A stretch of DNA of 64,000 bases, taken from positions 1,674,001 to 1,738,000 of the forward strand of contig NC_064657.1 of the NCBI RefSeq assembly GCF_001723175.1. Reading direction: 5' to 3'. The notes under the pieces were generated by a model. That model was not told where the DNA came from, made no database searches, and saw only the letters and a list, made by a program, of their open reading frames with translations. This stretch comes from Penicillium oxalicum. Taxonomy: Eukaryota > Ascomycota > Eurotiomycetes > Eurotiales > Aspergillaceae. Shown here in pieces: positions 11,950-24,000 of the stretch (position 1 is the first letter of the stretch; each line of letters begins with the position of its first letter). Made by a program: the position numbers and the translations under genes.

Positions 11950-14511
11950 ATGGCTGGATCATTAGCCAGAAAGGCGTCAACGCCTTCGAAGGGACCTGCT
12001 TCCTCCACAAAGTCCTCCTCCGCCAAGAAGAATCGAAGCATCCTGAATTTCTTCCAAAAGACCGATACACCACCGGGCGCAACATCTCGACAGACCCGTA
12101 TCACCCAATTTGTCGGGTCGTCTATTCCTTCCACCTCGGGGCTTGCCACGCCAAAGTCTCAACAGGGAGCTAGTTTGAAGATCGAATCTTCCGAGGGTCT
12201 CTTTCTCGAGGACAAAAAAGGCATTGCGAAGATTCATTCTGAGCGAATCACGCTGGAAACGAACGGAAGGAGTCGATCCAAAACACCAGACGATATATGG
12301 GGCGACGGAGTCGATTCACCACGTCCAGAGGACTCTCGATACCAAGAAGACCAACAAGCAGTTAAGAGACGGAAGGTGGATTCCATCGACACCGAGGACC
12401 AGGCATGCCCGGCAAGCGATCTGCCCAAGGCCGTGAAATCACAGCCAGCGCTCAAATCGACCAGTGGGCCCTTCATCGACGAATCGGACAGTGACGAAGA
12501 TCTACCAGAGTATCATGAGATAGCAGACAATCTGCCGACTACACTAGCCGCGGCGAATACGATAGCATGCGCACCGTCAGCTGACGAGAAATCGCACACG
12601 AGCCCTCTTGCCATCCAGCCTCAGCAGTCACCATTGGTAAGAAACGCAACGAATGATGGAAACGATTATGAAACCGCGAATTTTGACGATGTTGAAGACG
12701 GGGATGAATTAATAGGCGAGGAGTTTCGAGAAAGACCCTGGGAAGACGAAGATGACGAACAAGCTCACGGAGTTCGATTCGGCATGATGATACCTAACGA
12801 CTCCCATGACGCAACCGACTTTGACCCCGGCACGGAGGAATCTGTACCGGCTTGTCCAATATGCCAGCAGGAACTGGCAGGGTTCAGCGAGACAGAACTA
12901 TCCGTCCACGTAAACGATTGTTTGGATGGCAAGCCGTCGATCTCGCACGCTCTGGAGACACCCGAATCAAGCTCAACGGCATTATCGCCGGACATTTCGA
13001 ACCAGAAGGATGAGAGTCCGAGCAAAATGCCCAGACGTCTCGAAAAGGCCGCCATCGCTCGACCACCTCAGAGCGATCCGTTTTCAAAGAATGCACCTGC
13101 CGTCCGCTCTGCCTTTTCAAAAATGATGGCTGGCAACGCCGAAGACACTGCATGGGCGGCGGCCGCCGCCAATGAGGTCTCATCGCGCGGAAAACAAGCC
13201 TATCAACGTACATGCCCGTTCTACAAGATCATGCCGGGTTTCTCCATCTGCGTTGACGCTTTCCGCTATGGCGCTGTCGAGGGATGTAATGCGTACTTCC
13301 TCAGTCATTTCCACAGCGATCACTACATTGGGCTGACAAAGTCCTGGTGTCATGGCCCGATCTACTGTAGCCGACCGACCGGCAACCTGGTCCGCCAGCA
13401 GCTCCGGGTTGATCCCAAGTGGGTGGTGGATCTGGAATTTGAAACCCCTTTCGAAGTGCCCAATACTGGGGGGGTTAAGGTCACAATGATCAACGCAAAT
13501 CATTGTCCGGGCAGCTCTCTATTCCTCTTTGAGAAAACATTCGGGAACGGTCCAAGCGCTCGGCGGCAGCGCATCCTTCACTGCGGCGATTTTCGAGCCT
13601 CCCCAGACCATCTCCAACACCCGCTCCTCCGGCCCGAGTCCATCGATACGGTGACGGGCAAACCGTCCCAGCAGCGTCTCGATTCATGCTACTTGGACAC
13701 GACCTATCTCAATCCCAAGTACGCATTCCCCAGTCAGGAAGACGTCATAGCGGCATGTTCTGAACTGTGTGTCCGACTGAACGAGGAGTCTGGCGTGGGG
13801 GGCGAGCTAGGCAAGACAGCCGGTGGAGTTCTGATGAACAAATTTCTGTCATCCATCACCAAAAGCGAATCCACCCCCAATCAACCATCCGCAAAGAGCG
13901 GGCGGTTGTTAGTAGTGATGGGCACGTACAGCATTGGCAAGGAGCGCATCTGTGTTGGCATTGCGAAGGCACTGGGATCCAAGATCTTTGCCAATCCGCA
14001 AAAACAACGAATCTGTGCTTGCTTGGAAGATCCCGAATTAAGCGCGCTGTTGACGAGCAACCCCCGTGAAGCACAGGTTCACATGCAAACACTGTTTGAG
14101 ATTCGAGCCGATACATTAGCCGACTATCTGGACACTCTAAAACCCGACTTCAGCCGCGTAGTTGGGTTTCGTCCCACCGGATGGTCCTATCGACCTCCAG
14201 CAGGTCGCATGCTGGACAACCCCCCCGTACCAACGGTGCTTCGTGGCGAACATTGGCGGACACCCTTCACGACTGAACATTTAACGCCGCAGCGCGGAAG
14301 CACGCGCGAGAGCGCCTGTTTCGGAGTCCCCTACAGTGAACATAGCTCCTTTCGCGAGCTCACTATGTTTTGTTGTGCTTTACGGATTGGTCGTATTATT
14401 CCCACGGTGAATATTGGTAGCCAGAGGAGTCGCGATCAGATGAAGGCCTGGATTGAGCGATGGGAGGGCGAGAAGAAGCGAAATGGTTTGTTCCCAGTCG
14501 CCGACTGGTGA
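11950..14511 (+). CDS. pso2: DNA interstrand cross-link repair nuclease PSO2/SNM1
   Basis: A 5'-3' exonuclease of the metallo-beta-lactamase/beta-CASP family that processes DNA interstrand cross-links in the nucleus. It is one intronless frame; I prefer the ATG at 11950 (853 aa) over the one at 11911, because the residues between look like translated 5' leader. Features in order: a SILNFF segment at residues 30-35 that resembles a degenerate PCNA-interacting motif or the conserved SNM1 N-terminal motif; acidic low-complexity sequence; a C2HC zinc finger of UBZ4 type at about 300-325 (CPICQQEL...HVNDC); metallo-beta-lactamase motif HFHSDH at about 451; NANHCPG at about 515; HCGDFRAS; the beta-CASP block GTYSIGKERI at about 657; and the C-terminal PYSEHSSF at about 794. 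All expected metal ligands I can check are present, so the enzyme is probably active. Confidence 0.95.
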   Translation: MAGSLARKASTPSKGPASSTKSSSAKKNRSILNFFQKTDTPPGATSRQTRITQFVGSSIPSTSGLATPKSQQGASLKIESSEGLFLEDKKGIAKIHSERITLETNGRSRSKTPDDIWGDGVDSPRPEDSRYQEDQQAVKRRKVDSIDTEDQACPASDLPKAVKSQPALKSTSGPFIDESDSDEDLPEYHEIADNLPTTLAAANTIACAPSADEKSHTSPLAIQPQQSPLVRNATNDGNDYETANFDDVEDGDELIGEEFRERPWEDEDDEQAHGVRFGMMIPNDSHDATDFDPGTEESVPACPICQQELAGFSETELSVHVNDCLDGKPSISHALETPESSSTALSPDISNQKDESPSKMPRRLEKAAIARPPQSDPFSKNAPAVRSAFSKMMAGNAEDTAWAAAAANEVSSRGKQAYQRTCPFYKIMPGFSICVDAFRYGAVEGCNAYFLSHFHSDHYIGLTKSWCHGPIYCSRPTGNLVRQQLRVDPKWVVDLEFETPFEVPNTGGVKVTMINANHCPGSSLFLFEKTFGNGPSARRQRILHCGDFRASPDHLQHPLLRPESIDTVTGKPSQQRLDSCYLDTTYLNPKYAFPSQEDVIAACSELCVRLNEESGVGGELGKTAGGVLMNKFLSSITKSESTPNQPSAKSGRLLVVMGTYSIGKERICVGIAKALGSKIFANPQKQRICACLEDPELSALLTSNPREAQVHMQTLFEIRADTLADYLDTLKPDFSRVVGFRPTGWSYRPPAGRMLDNPPVPTVLRGEHWRTPFTTEHLTPQRGSTRESACFGVPYSEHSSFRELTMFCCALRIGRIIPTVNIGSQRSRDQMKAWIERWEGEKKRNGLFPVADW

Positions 14512-15906
14512 GTGCTTCCATGTCCGCGATATACAACCTTTTTGTTTCCAAAATGTCCATAGTCCTGGCATTGGATCACATTTTCGATGAAAGAAGCATC
14601 CACCTCGACTCGGAAAGGTCTTGGTCTGCATCTATTGGTATCAAGTACACTCTGCCCACGCTCTTTGCCTATGAAAAATAACTTGTACCTCGGGCATGTC
14701 CCTTGTCTTGATCACGAAGTAGGTGTCACAGAGACACGAGGAGAAAGGTCGTGTTCGCAGGCTCCAGAAGTTGTAGTTGAATGGAATTCGGAATGCAAAG
14801 ACTGGAACTTGGTTGCCTCGCTAGGAGTCATCACCGAAAGCTTCCAGTTATTTTGCTCTTTTATAAACAGGATGTCCAATGTCGATCCATCACTTTAAAC
14901 ACTGTTCGACACGCACGTGTATGGATGTCCATTGAATTGGATAGAGACCTCAGCTTCGATATGAGTCCATTGCGTTATGCGTGGATGCCGACTGCAAGCC
15001 AACATAACGCTGTCTGCATCACGTGGCATCCCTCGTGCACGGATGGCGAGTCTCCGTCAGGAATAATCCCAAGATCTCGACTGTCAATCCATCTACCCAG
15101 CCTTCCTTTTTTCTCGATCGATTCACCATCTGCAATCAGGGGAACGGTCTCGCTGTGCGATGCTCCAAAGTATGTTGCCTGGAGTGCGCGGGTCATGAAG
15201 TCATGCTCACCCGGTCTTTCAGGGACTCGATTAGAATGTAACGGCACGGTCCTTCATCCCAGCGACCACGGATAGCGGCGATTTTCATCCTTTCAACACG
15301 TGCCACTGCCAATTAGAGACCGACGCGCAGATGCCGATTGCTCAATCGAGTCCATTTAATAGGCTGAGTCGAGTTGAGAGGAGTTGATCTGGGAATAACC
15401 GAGTAAGCGGTGGTTCGGAGGTCAGCCACGGCAACTACTCAGGCGGCAGGTCCACTTTCAGAGGGTCCCCAGATACCGACCAGCACTTCCGTTCTCAGTT
15501 TAGACCTCGGGGATCAATCCAAGCTATTCTGCAGCATCTTTGTTGCATAAATGAACCTCGATCTCCTGTCTCTCGAAAATCTCGCGGAGACTTCTTTTCG
15601 CAGAGAGTTGTCAAATCTTACAATCGCAACAATTTGATCACGCGTCATCACCCAAGGCGGCGCTCAAACATTCAATAAGACCTCAGTCACTGTCCGAGAT
15701 CCCGGAGCTTTTCACTTTTCCGCTGGACCCCGGGAGCCGTTGGCCCTAGTGCTGATAGCTCACCCCCGCCTTTTTCTTCAGCGTCGCAGATCCACTCTGA
15801 ACCGTCGTGCACAAAACGACGGGCGCAGCCAACGGTCGGGTTCTTTCCAAGTGTTCCGGTGTAGGCCAGCTCCTCTACTCCCACGTCGGCAGACATCACC
15901 TTCGTC
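14512..15906. other. Intergenic spacer between PSO2 and CYP53
   Basis: A 1.4-kb gap. The longest open frame (14781-15275) has no family resemblance and an atypical composition. The last 200 bases hold the presumed P450 promoter and leader. I see no RNA gene or repeat. Confidence 0.4.
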
Positions 15907-17553
15907 ATGCTCATCACACTTGAGAATGCGCCAATCCTCATTCTGAGCGTCATATTTGCCTATTTTTTGGTGCCCTACTTTCAATACTCGCGACTCCGCG
16001 ACATCCCCGGCCCAAGGCTTGCTGCCTTCACGAATCTCTGGTTGCTACTACAGGCTCGCCATGGGAAACGATATCTGTCGGTCGACCAAGCTCACAAGAA
16101 GTATGGCAAGCTTGTGCGAATTGCCCCTCGTCACGTCTCCGTTGCGGATGATGAAGCAATCACAGCTGTGTATGGACACGGCAATGGGTTTTTGAAATCG
16201 TAAGTTGCGATGGTTGTGTTCTTGCATCCGCTGCTTCACCTCGCACCCCATTCTCCGCCCCGAAAACAGCCATCCAGATTGTTGACGCACAGAACGGTTC
16301 CCAGTGACTTCTATGATGCTTTTGTTTCCATCCGGCGTGGTCTGTTCAATACGCGTGACCGTGCTGAACACACTCGCAAGCGTAAGACAGTCTCGCACAC
16401 GTTCAGCGCCAAGTCTATTGGTCAATTTGAGCAATACATCCACGGCAACATTGAGCTCTTTGTGAAACAATGGCGGAAGATGGCTGATGTCGAAGCCAAC
16501 CCAAAGACTGGGTACGCGAGCATCGACGCGCTCCACTGGTTCAACTACCTCGCCTTTGATATCATCGGCGACTTGGCATTCGGGGCCCCCTTCGGTATGT
16601 TGGAGAAAGGTCAGGATATCGCCGAGATGCGTTTGCATCCCGATGACCCGCCCAAGTACGTTGCCGCGGTGGAGGTGCTTAACCGTCGGGGTGAAGTCTC
16701 AGCCACACTAGGCTGCATGCCGTCCCTCAAACCGTTCGCCAAGTACCTTCCCGACAAGTTCTTCTCGGAGGGACTGCAGGCGGTTCAGAATCTGGCCGGT
16801 ATTGCTATTGCGCGGGTCGGTGAACGTCTCAAGCCCGAGGTGATGGCCAACAACACTCGCGTTGATCTTCTCGCTCGTCTGATGGAGGGCAAGGATGGGA
16901 GCGGAAACAGCCTCGGACGCGAGGAGTTGACCGCGGAGGCTCTCACTCAGCTGATTGCCGGTTCGGACACCACCTCCAACACTGCCTGCGCGATTCTGTA
17001 CTGGTGCCAGCGTACTCCCGGTGTGATTGAGAAACTTCACAAGGTTCTCGACGCGTCGATTCCCAAGGATATTGACGTACCTACATTCTCCATGGTCAAA
17101 GATATCGACTATCTTCAATGGGCCATTTGGGAAACCATGCGTATCCACTCCACTTCCGCCATGGGTCTGCCGCGTGAGATCCCTGCGGGCGCAGATCCCA
17201 TAGTCATCTCCGGCCACACTTTCGGTCCCGGCGACGTGCTCTCCGTGCCCAGCTACACCATCCACCACTCCAAGGAGATCTGGGGTCCCGACGCCGAGGA
17301 ATTTGTGCCGGAACGCTGGAATCCCGAACGTCTCACTGCCCGTCAGAAGGCGGCTTTCATTCCGTTCAGCCATGGCCCTCGCGCCTGCGTGGGCCGTAAC
17401 GTCGCCGAGATGGAGTTGATGATCATCGGCGCGACCATGTTCCGTCTGTTTGACTTTCAAATCGAACAGGATGGTCCGATGGAGACGCGGGAAGGATTCT
17501 TGCGGAAACCGCTTGCTTTGCAGGTCGGTATGCGTCGACGATCACCCGCATAA
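15907..17553 (+). CDS. bphA: Benzoate 4-monooxygenase, cytochrome P450 family CYP53 (two exons)
   Basis: An ER-anchored P450 that para-hydroxylates benzoate to 4-hydroxybenzoate, feeding the protocatechuate/beta-ketoadipate route and detoxifying benzoic compounds. Exons are 15907-16199 and 16305-17553 (513 aa); the intron starts GTAAGT and ends CCCAG, joining FLKS to DFYDAFVS. There is an N-terminal hydrophobic anchor (residues about 5-27), then the Pro hinge DIPGPRLAAFTN. The I-helix oxygen-binding motif AGSDTTS is at about 315, the K-helix ExxR in WETMRIH at about 373, the PERW motif at about 432, and the haem loop PFSHGPRACVGRN with the ligand Cys at about 458. The stretches around RRGLFNTRDRAEHTRKRKT and LPREIPAG match the CYP53A group closely. 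No other benzoate-pathway gene lies next to it. Confidence 0.95.
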
Positions 17554-18685
17554 AGTTGAAAGCCTCTGATTTTGCTGGATGGATATACATATTCTGTTTT
17601 TGTTTTCTGTTAAGACGAGTTTCCCTTGTCTTTAATGTCTTCTCTTTTCCTCTCTTGTAACAGAGTGATTTCAAAAACAAATGAACCAGGGTTTCAAGGG
17701 TTCTCAGGATGACAGAGCCAAATCCCCAGCCCCTTTTCACCAGTTTATTGCGAACGTGCATGATGAATATCACAGAGATCCACTTGAACTCTTAGCTAAA
17801 ACATCGCATCACATGTATCAATTGAGTATTCCGGTCGTTCGCGGAATGTCAATCATCTTGCCCTTCCATCTCCCTGCAAAAAAAAAAAAGGAAATGCCAA
17901 TGGAAGAAGCCGGTTTGTGCTTCCGCTCTTCCGAGCACTATACCTGCCCACATGTTCTCTCGGAATAGTTCAGCATGATAGGAACAAGAAGAATAAGGTA
18001 GATGGATCATGGGGTGGATAAATAATTGCAGTTGGGTCCGGATGGTAATTTGTTCACTGCCATGGAATTGAACCCCATACAGGTCGAGGGATCAGGATGC
18101 GTGGAATTCCATCGATGACTTTAGGCACCTACCTCGAGTATCAAATCGGTGTACTTGACAGGTCCTGCTCTAATTGGTCACAAAGCAGGGTCGAGGTAAC
18201 GATGGACGGGATTTTGGGATTGACACTCGACCAAGGCTCTAATAACGACAAAGTTGCTCCAGGATGAAAGCAAATTGTCCGTTTCACGAGTGGTGGCAGG
18301 GGCTCGTGAAAAGAGCGATGGGTTTGGAACTCTTTTCGAGTGGTGACTACGGAGAGAAAAGGAAGTCGAGCAGAGTCAAACTTGCAGAAATGGGTATGTT
18401 ATTAAAATGGAAAAAGATTATGAATATCCACGTGAGTGAAGCGACCAAGATCATAGAATCGTTACCTCGTTGCAACGAGAATACATGAGAAAAGAGGGAA
18501 AAAAGAATCGACATGAACCAGTCCAGAGCACCAACCGCGTTGGAGTCGTGTGCGAGTGCAGTGCCCTGGTGCGCCATGGCTTCGGCGTGATTCTTGCACC
18601 AGACAGAGGCGTCTTCTCGGCGGCAAGGTGGACCACGTGCATATCTGCGACGCAGGAGATGATTTTTGATTCCTTGTGCATGCGG
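17554..18685. other. Intergenic spacer between convergent CYP53 and OPT genes
   Basis: The two flanking genes converge here, so this is mostly 3' trailers. It contains an A10 homopolymer near 17880-17889. No gene is supported. Confidence 0.45.
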
Positions 18686-21067
18686 TTACCACGATGCCGG
18701 TCCAAACTTCTCGCCCTTGGGGAGAACGATTTGGATGGCCTCGTCAGCCGCATCCATGGTGTTCGCCGCAATATCGGTACCCCACCACGAGGGGAAGTTG
18801 GTGTCCGTCAAATTCAGAGCCAAGAAGATGAGGATGGTGCACAGAGCGAGGCCGACGTCCAGACCGGCGGACAGAACGTAGTTGTACTGCATCCACCAAC
18901 CGCGGTAGCGGTCACGGATCAGCTTGTTGAAGACGAACCCGACAATGGCCCAGGAGAGGTAGTTGAGCGGGGTGGCAGGAGGAATGAGACCGGATCCGCT
19001 GAAGATGATGGGGGCGGAGAGGTAGCGGATGGGACTGCGAGGGAAGTAACGAGCGCCCAGGTAGATCATGACGGGCAGAGCGGCGCCGGCGATCCAGAAG
19101 AACATCATGCCGTTGTACAGTTCACCACCCGAGAACATGCGGGCCGGGCCGATGACACCCCAGATAACCGACGCGTTGAAGAAAACGCGACCGTTGGGGC
19201 AGGTGAAGTGGTTGGGCTGGTCCTGATCGCAGACACCCTTAATGGCACCCAGGGCCCAGTTCATCACGGCAATCTGGACGACCGACGACCACAGACCAGC
19301 CACCATCTGCGCGGCAAATGTCACGCGAGGGGGGATCTTCATGTAATGGCCGAGCTTCAGATCCTGGGTAAAGTACATGCCCTGGTACATGCTCATGTAT
19401 CCGTAGGTCTTGAACAGCATCATCGACATGGGGCGACCGGGTTGCATGTAACCGATGATAAACTCGGTCAAGACGTTAAGACCGATGTCGATGTTGGTTG
19501 AGGCCTTGACGATTCCCAGGGGCACGAACCAGAGGACGGCAATGATCAGGGAAATGAAGAACGCCCACCAGGTCATATGGGTGGGGTAGCCCAGCACAAC
19601 ACCCAAGGCCATGCCGATCATGACCAGAGTGATGGCCGCATACCACCAGACGGGGACGGGCTTGAAGCGAGACATGAGACGGCTGTGGACGTCCTCATCC
19701 TCAACCGCATTCACGGCGCGGAATCGAGCCCAGAGGTCGGATCCGTGGAAGAGGACGGTGTGGACGATGACAGCGACAATACCGGCGAAGGACAGACCGT
19801 AGCTGATGGCGAAGGTGGTGGACAGGAACAGAGGGGAGTACTCCTTGTACTTGGCCAGGTCAAAGGTGAATTCGGGGGTCAAAATGCGCGAGACGTTGTA
19901 GGTATGCGCCGTGTTGTCGTAACTGCGCGAGTCACTGATGGGCAGATACTTGAAGTAGTAGAGACCGGAGTAGTGGAGAGCCGGGGTGACGATCCAGAAC
20001 CAAACGACCATACCGATCAGGGTATTGGCCATGGCGTACCAGGGGGCGATCAGGGGACTGAAGTTGAAGCCGGAGATCTGGGTCCAGTCAAAGGTCATGG
20101 GGAGCATGGAGAGACCGGTCCAGCCGCCGAACAGCTGGTTGACGACGGGGCTCTGGGGTTTGATCCAAGTGACCCAGGCGAACACACTCAGGAAGGGAGC
20201 GATGTAGCCGGGGAACCAGTACCAGCAGAAGGAGCCAATCATGGCATACAGAAACAGACGGTATCGGCCGATCTTCCAGCCATTAACCTTGCTGGGGTCG
20301 GGCTTGGTCTGGTCGTGCAGGGCCGAGAAGAGCGCGGTGTTGATGAGGGTGGACGGCCAGATCATGGCGGCCGGTTGCACGAGGAACTTGGTGAAGAAGC
20401 CAGCCAGACCGAAGCCGAGCATCTGAGTTGAGATACACATGAAGATCTCAAAGGCCCAGCCGAACTTTTGCTTGTAGAAGGCGCGCTGCGCCAGCAGAAC
20501 ATCTGTGGCGTAGGCGGCACCACCACCAAACGTGGCGTTAGCCATGATGACGACCAGGGTGTGCTCCTTCTTGCTGAACCGGCCGGGGTTGAGCTGACAG
20601 TCAATGCCAAAGAACTTGAACTTCTTGTTGGGCATCCAGAACTCCCAGGCCTTGCCGACGGGGTAGGCGACGACCTGGGCAATGTAGGACGGAATGACAA
20701 TGTAGGGCTGACGCATCGAGAAGAGCATGTTCAGGGCGGAACCAATGGTGGCAAAGAGCAGACCGATCACCCAGGCGCGGATGGTATTGGAGTGACCTCC
20801 CTCGTCGACATTAGAGACGGCGGCGCGGACCTCGGGATAGATGGAGTTGTCCAGCAACTCATGAGCGATCTCGATCTGGGCCCCCTTGCTGTCGGTGTGC
20901 AGGGCCTGATCCAGGTCCTCCTCAACATCCTGTGGCAGGTTGGGATCCCAGTGGTGATGTTCCTTGAGATGCTTCAACTTGGTGATGGTATCGGTGGGGG
21001 CAGTCTCGTCGACCTCGGCACCCGAGGTGACGCCGATGGCGGGATCGTTCTTCTCCATGATGGGCAC
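18686..21067 (-). CDS. OPT-family oligopeptide transporter
   Basis: A proton-coupled importer of small peptides (tetra/pentapeptides or glutathione in characterised members) of the OPT family, located in the plasma membrane. It is a single 793-aa frame. The first 90 residues are hydrophilic and acidic. About 14-16 hydrophobic segments follow. Family signatures visible: the NPG of QLNPGRFSKKEH near residue 160, the SPLIAPWYAMANTLIG stretch near residue 340, and the PGRPMSMMLFKTYGYMSMYQ block near residue 545, characteristic of the peptide-transporter (Isp4/Opt) branch rather than the yellow-stripe branch. The length is normal (700-900 aa). A TTTATTTAAAC stretch about 110 bases upstream of the start (21179-21189) is a possible TATA element. 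The start could equally be the ATG three codons downstream. Specific substrate is unknown. Confidence 0.93.
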   Translation of the reverse strand: MPIMEKNDPAIGVTSGAEVDETAPTDTITKLKHLKEHHHWDPNLPQDVEEDLDQALHTDSKGAQIEIAHELLDNSIYPEVRAAVSNVDEGGHSNTIRAWVIGLLFATIGSALNMLFSMRQPYIVIPSYIAQVVAYPVGKAWEFWMPNKKFKFFGIDCQLNPGRFSKKEHTLVVIMANATFGGGAAYATDVLLAQRAFYKQKFGWAFEIFMCISTQMLGFGLAGFFTKFLVQPAAMIWPSTLINTALFSALHDQTKPDPSKVNGWKIGRYRLFLYAMIGSFCWYWFPGYIAPFLSVFAWVTWIKPQSPVVNQLFGGWTGLSMLPMTFDWTQISGFNFSPLIAPWYAMANTLIGMVVWFWIVTPALHYSGLYYFKYLPISDSRSYDNTAHTYNVSRILTPEFTFDLAKYKEYSPLFLSTTFAISYGLSFAGIVAVIVHTVLFHGSDLWARFRAVNAVEDEDVHSRLMSRFKPVPVWWYAAITLVMIGMALGVVLGYPTHMTWWAFFISLIIAVLWFVPLGIVKASTNIDIGLNVLTEFIIGYMQPGRPMSMMLFKTYGYMSMYQGMYFTQDLKLGHYMKIPPRVTFAAQMVAGLWSSVVQIAVMNWALGAIKGVCDQDQPNHFTCPNGRVFFNASVIWGVIGPARMFSGGELYNGMMFFWIAGAALPVMIYLGARYFPRSPIRYLSAPIIFSGSGLIPPATPLNYLSWAIVGFVFNKLIRDRYRGWWMQYNYVLSAGLDVGLALCTILIFLALNLTDTNFPSWWGTDIAANTMDAADEAIQIVLPKGEKFGPASW

Positions 21068-24000
21068 GAGGGATACAGATCGTCACGATCGTGATACCGG
21101 GGCCAGAAGGAAGAGCGAGGATGGATGAAGTCGAGGTAGAGAGGAGGGAGAGACGAAAGGGTGGGCTGGCGCGGGGTCTTTATTTAAACGGCAGGTACGA
21201 TGGGCTCGCACCTGCACCATCAGTCTGGCGCACATGTTGGTGTACACACTCGCTCGCTCTCTCTCTCTCTTCCGTGTCGAGTCACCGTCCAGTCCTGTAG
21301 AGGACAAGGACCACTTCAATGGTTCGGCGCGCCTCGTATCTCTTGGACCCCCACAAATGGATCTTTTTTTTTTTTATTTTCGAGATCAATGATTTTCTAG
21401 GATATTGGTGAATTGTTTATTTCGGGCTACCTATATTGGGTTTAGCCTTCTCTGCGAGTCCGACGGGTTTCCGCCTTATCGGGACTAAGGTGGTGACCAT
21501 CCTTTTTAGTTCTCCAGATATCTGAGACCGGCTGCAGAACGGAGGAAGGGAGGTGTTGAGTGGAGTCGAAATTGACCAACGAGGCAGACATCACGATGCA
21601 ACCAGTGCAACCCTGAATGCGAACCGACGGTCTCGGTGCGGATAAGCACCACAACGGGGGTGAAGATTGCAGGTGATTGGGTGGTGATCGCCACGGCGAG
21701 GAGCCAAAAGAAGCCAAAATGATAAAAATAAGAAAATGAAAATGAACCCGAAAGAGAGAGAGAGAGAGAGAACAAAGTGGAGTAGCGCCGGTGGAGACGG
21801 CAAGATGGAAGGAGGACTTGGGTGAGACTTGGGGTGGTAGGTGCACGGATAGCACACTAAGCGGGTGTGGGCAAGTACCTTTCAAGTCTCGTGTTATCGG
21901 CGTTGCGGAGGAGTACGTGGGGGGTGATTGGAGAGTGCCTGATGCGGGTGTGGTCCCAGAGTGCTCTCCCCTTCGGGAGGTACAGCCACAGGTACGGGTA
22001 CGGGTACAGGTACAGGTACAGGTACACGTATAGATCGGATCGTAATGGCTGACTTTTCACTCATTTCTTCCGTGTTTGGTAGTGTCGTGACGGGTTAACT
22101 GCTGTTCACTGGCTACTCGCCCACCAGCCAGTACTACGCGACAGGAACTCGCTACCATCATTCAAGGATCAAGATGAGCAATGCATTCCATCCTGGGAGG
22201 CTCTCCCACATTCCGACTAGAGAAGTGGAGAGAGACGGAGCGAACCGGGCGAGATTCGGTGAGGCCAACCGAGACCCACGGGGAGCTGGAACCACGAGCG
22301 AAGGCCGTAGGATCACAAACTGGAAATTATGCAGATGCTTGTACATACAATGGTATGGATGTACACCCACTAGACAGTAGGACGGTGGTCACCTTCAGGT
22401 CAGGATTCCTTCGGCAATTTTGCGGATGGAGCTGGTGCCTCGCCACCGTCCAAATCACATGGTGTCACGCCGGCACGTCAACCGCCTTCACCTTCCGCAG
22501 ATGGAAGGGACAGCCCATTCCTCGTGGCCATCGGCTCGCCAGCCTTAGACTGTGCGCCGCCTTTTCCTTACACCGATGCACGGTGTGCCTGCAGCCCTCG
22601 TCCTCGAGTCTCAAAGGGAATGGTCTGCTCCAGAGCGGAAGCGACAACATCACCGCTCTGCACGGCGCACGGCGCATGGCGTGTGGCGCTTCCACGAACC
22701 TTCCAGGACCGCTGGAGGGAAGGGGGGAGGGGATCCAGTTTCACGCAGGGTGGCGTTTATGCCGATTTCTATCAATTTCCAACGAAACAAGAATGAAGGG
22801 AGTCGGAGGGTTGTCACTGTGCAGGCGGGCACACCAGTCGGACTATGGAGTCTGTGCCCTACTCTGGATGAAGATAACGCACGAAGATTATGGGCGTTGG
22901 TCCTGGCTTTGGTCATTCACCAACCAATCCCTTCCTCTTGGCTTGATAACAATCTCGGGCGAACCTGCCAACCCCGCCAAGACTCAGAGGAATTAGGAAG
23001 GTCCTTGACGCCGTATCAGGAGCCAGGTCATTGCCTTCACAGACCCGCCGAGCATCGTATCTCTTCCTGGTCTCACCCAACCTCTCACACCACCCCTCCT
23101 CCGAGAAAGCCGATTTGGTGCTGTCCAGTCAGGCCCCCCAAGAGTGAGAGAAGGAGGGAGGAAATGAGCGATAGGATCATCTGATATTGGCGTTTCATTG
23201 CACAAATCATGCGAAGCAGTCCTATCTCCTCGGATGACATGGCTTCCAAGCAATTCCCCAGCGAGGCATGGCGGATGCCGTGGCGGAATGAGCACAAGAC
23301 TTTCCATGGAACAGAACCCTACGGTCCACTCGGGGCCGTGCCCGCGAGATACGCTTTTCTCTCCCGCGTCTTGACCTGCTTGAAAGTTTTGCTTGTTCTC
23401 ACTTGAACTTTGAATTCCCATCGTCCACCTTACTCGGCCCTCCTTTTGAACACTTTTCTGGGAGAGAAAGATTTGTCACCCTTGCACATCCACCGTTCAA
23501 TCGTTGCTGGGGTTCTTTTGGGCCACGGATAACGCAACCCATTAAAGTCAACGGGCGGACTCGGCAAGGGGAATGCCAAGCAAGACCCATGGTCTGAGCC
23601 GCCCGGTCTGGTCCTGGCTTTCCCCACGGGACTGACTCTCGTCCCTCGTCAGCATTAAGTGAGTCAGCTTTCACGAATCACTCGTCAGTACTGGGAATCA
23701 GGCCTCTACCCGATGTACAGCCACGGGCTACGGCGCGTCTGTGCTCGAGGCGGCGGTCACAACCCCAATGGCTTGCCTTTGTCCACCCTAGCCTGCAGCC
23801 CAATGGGGAGGTTCCTATTCAGCCAGAGTCGGCCGGGATGTGGAAAGAAAGAATTCCCATCAGAAATGGTCACCCCATTGCAGTATGGTCTGACAGGGGA
23901 GAGATCAGGAGTAGCGTCCTGTGTGGCGCTTTACTTATCCCGTACCCTTTTCTCCGAAATAACCCCCAAAAGAGCAACAAAATAAAAATCAATAATGAAT

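Noticed and set aside
18470..20431. Long plus-strand open frames (343 and 284 codons) opposite the OPT transporter
   Set aside because: They are antisense shadows of a codon-biased, GC-rich gene; their translations are Gly/Asp/Val-rich with no domain, and the minus-strand transporter is unmistakable.
15907..21067. Treating the CYP53 and OPT genes as a functional cluster
   Set aside because: They are convergent and separated by 1.1 kb, with unrelated family roles and no other benzoate-pathway gene, so adjacency alone is not evidence of a shared pathway.
22181..22996. 271-codon open frame in the 8.8-kb gap
   Set aside because: It overlaps equally long frames, has no domain or signal, and no splice partners; it is likely chance in GC-rich DNA.
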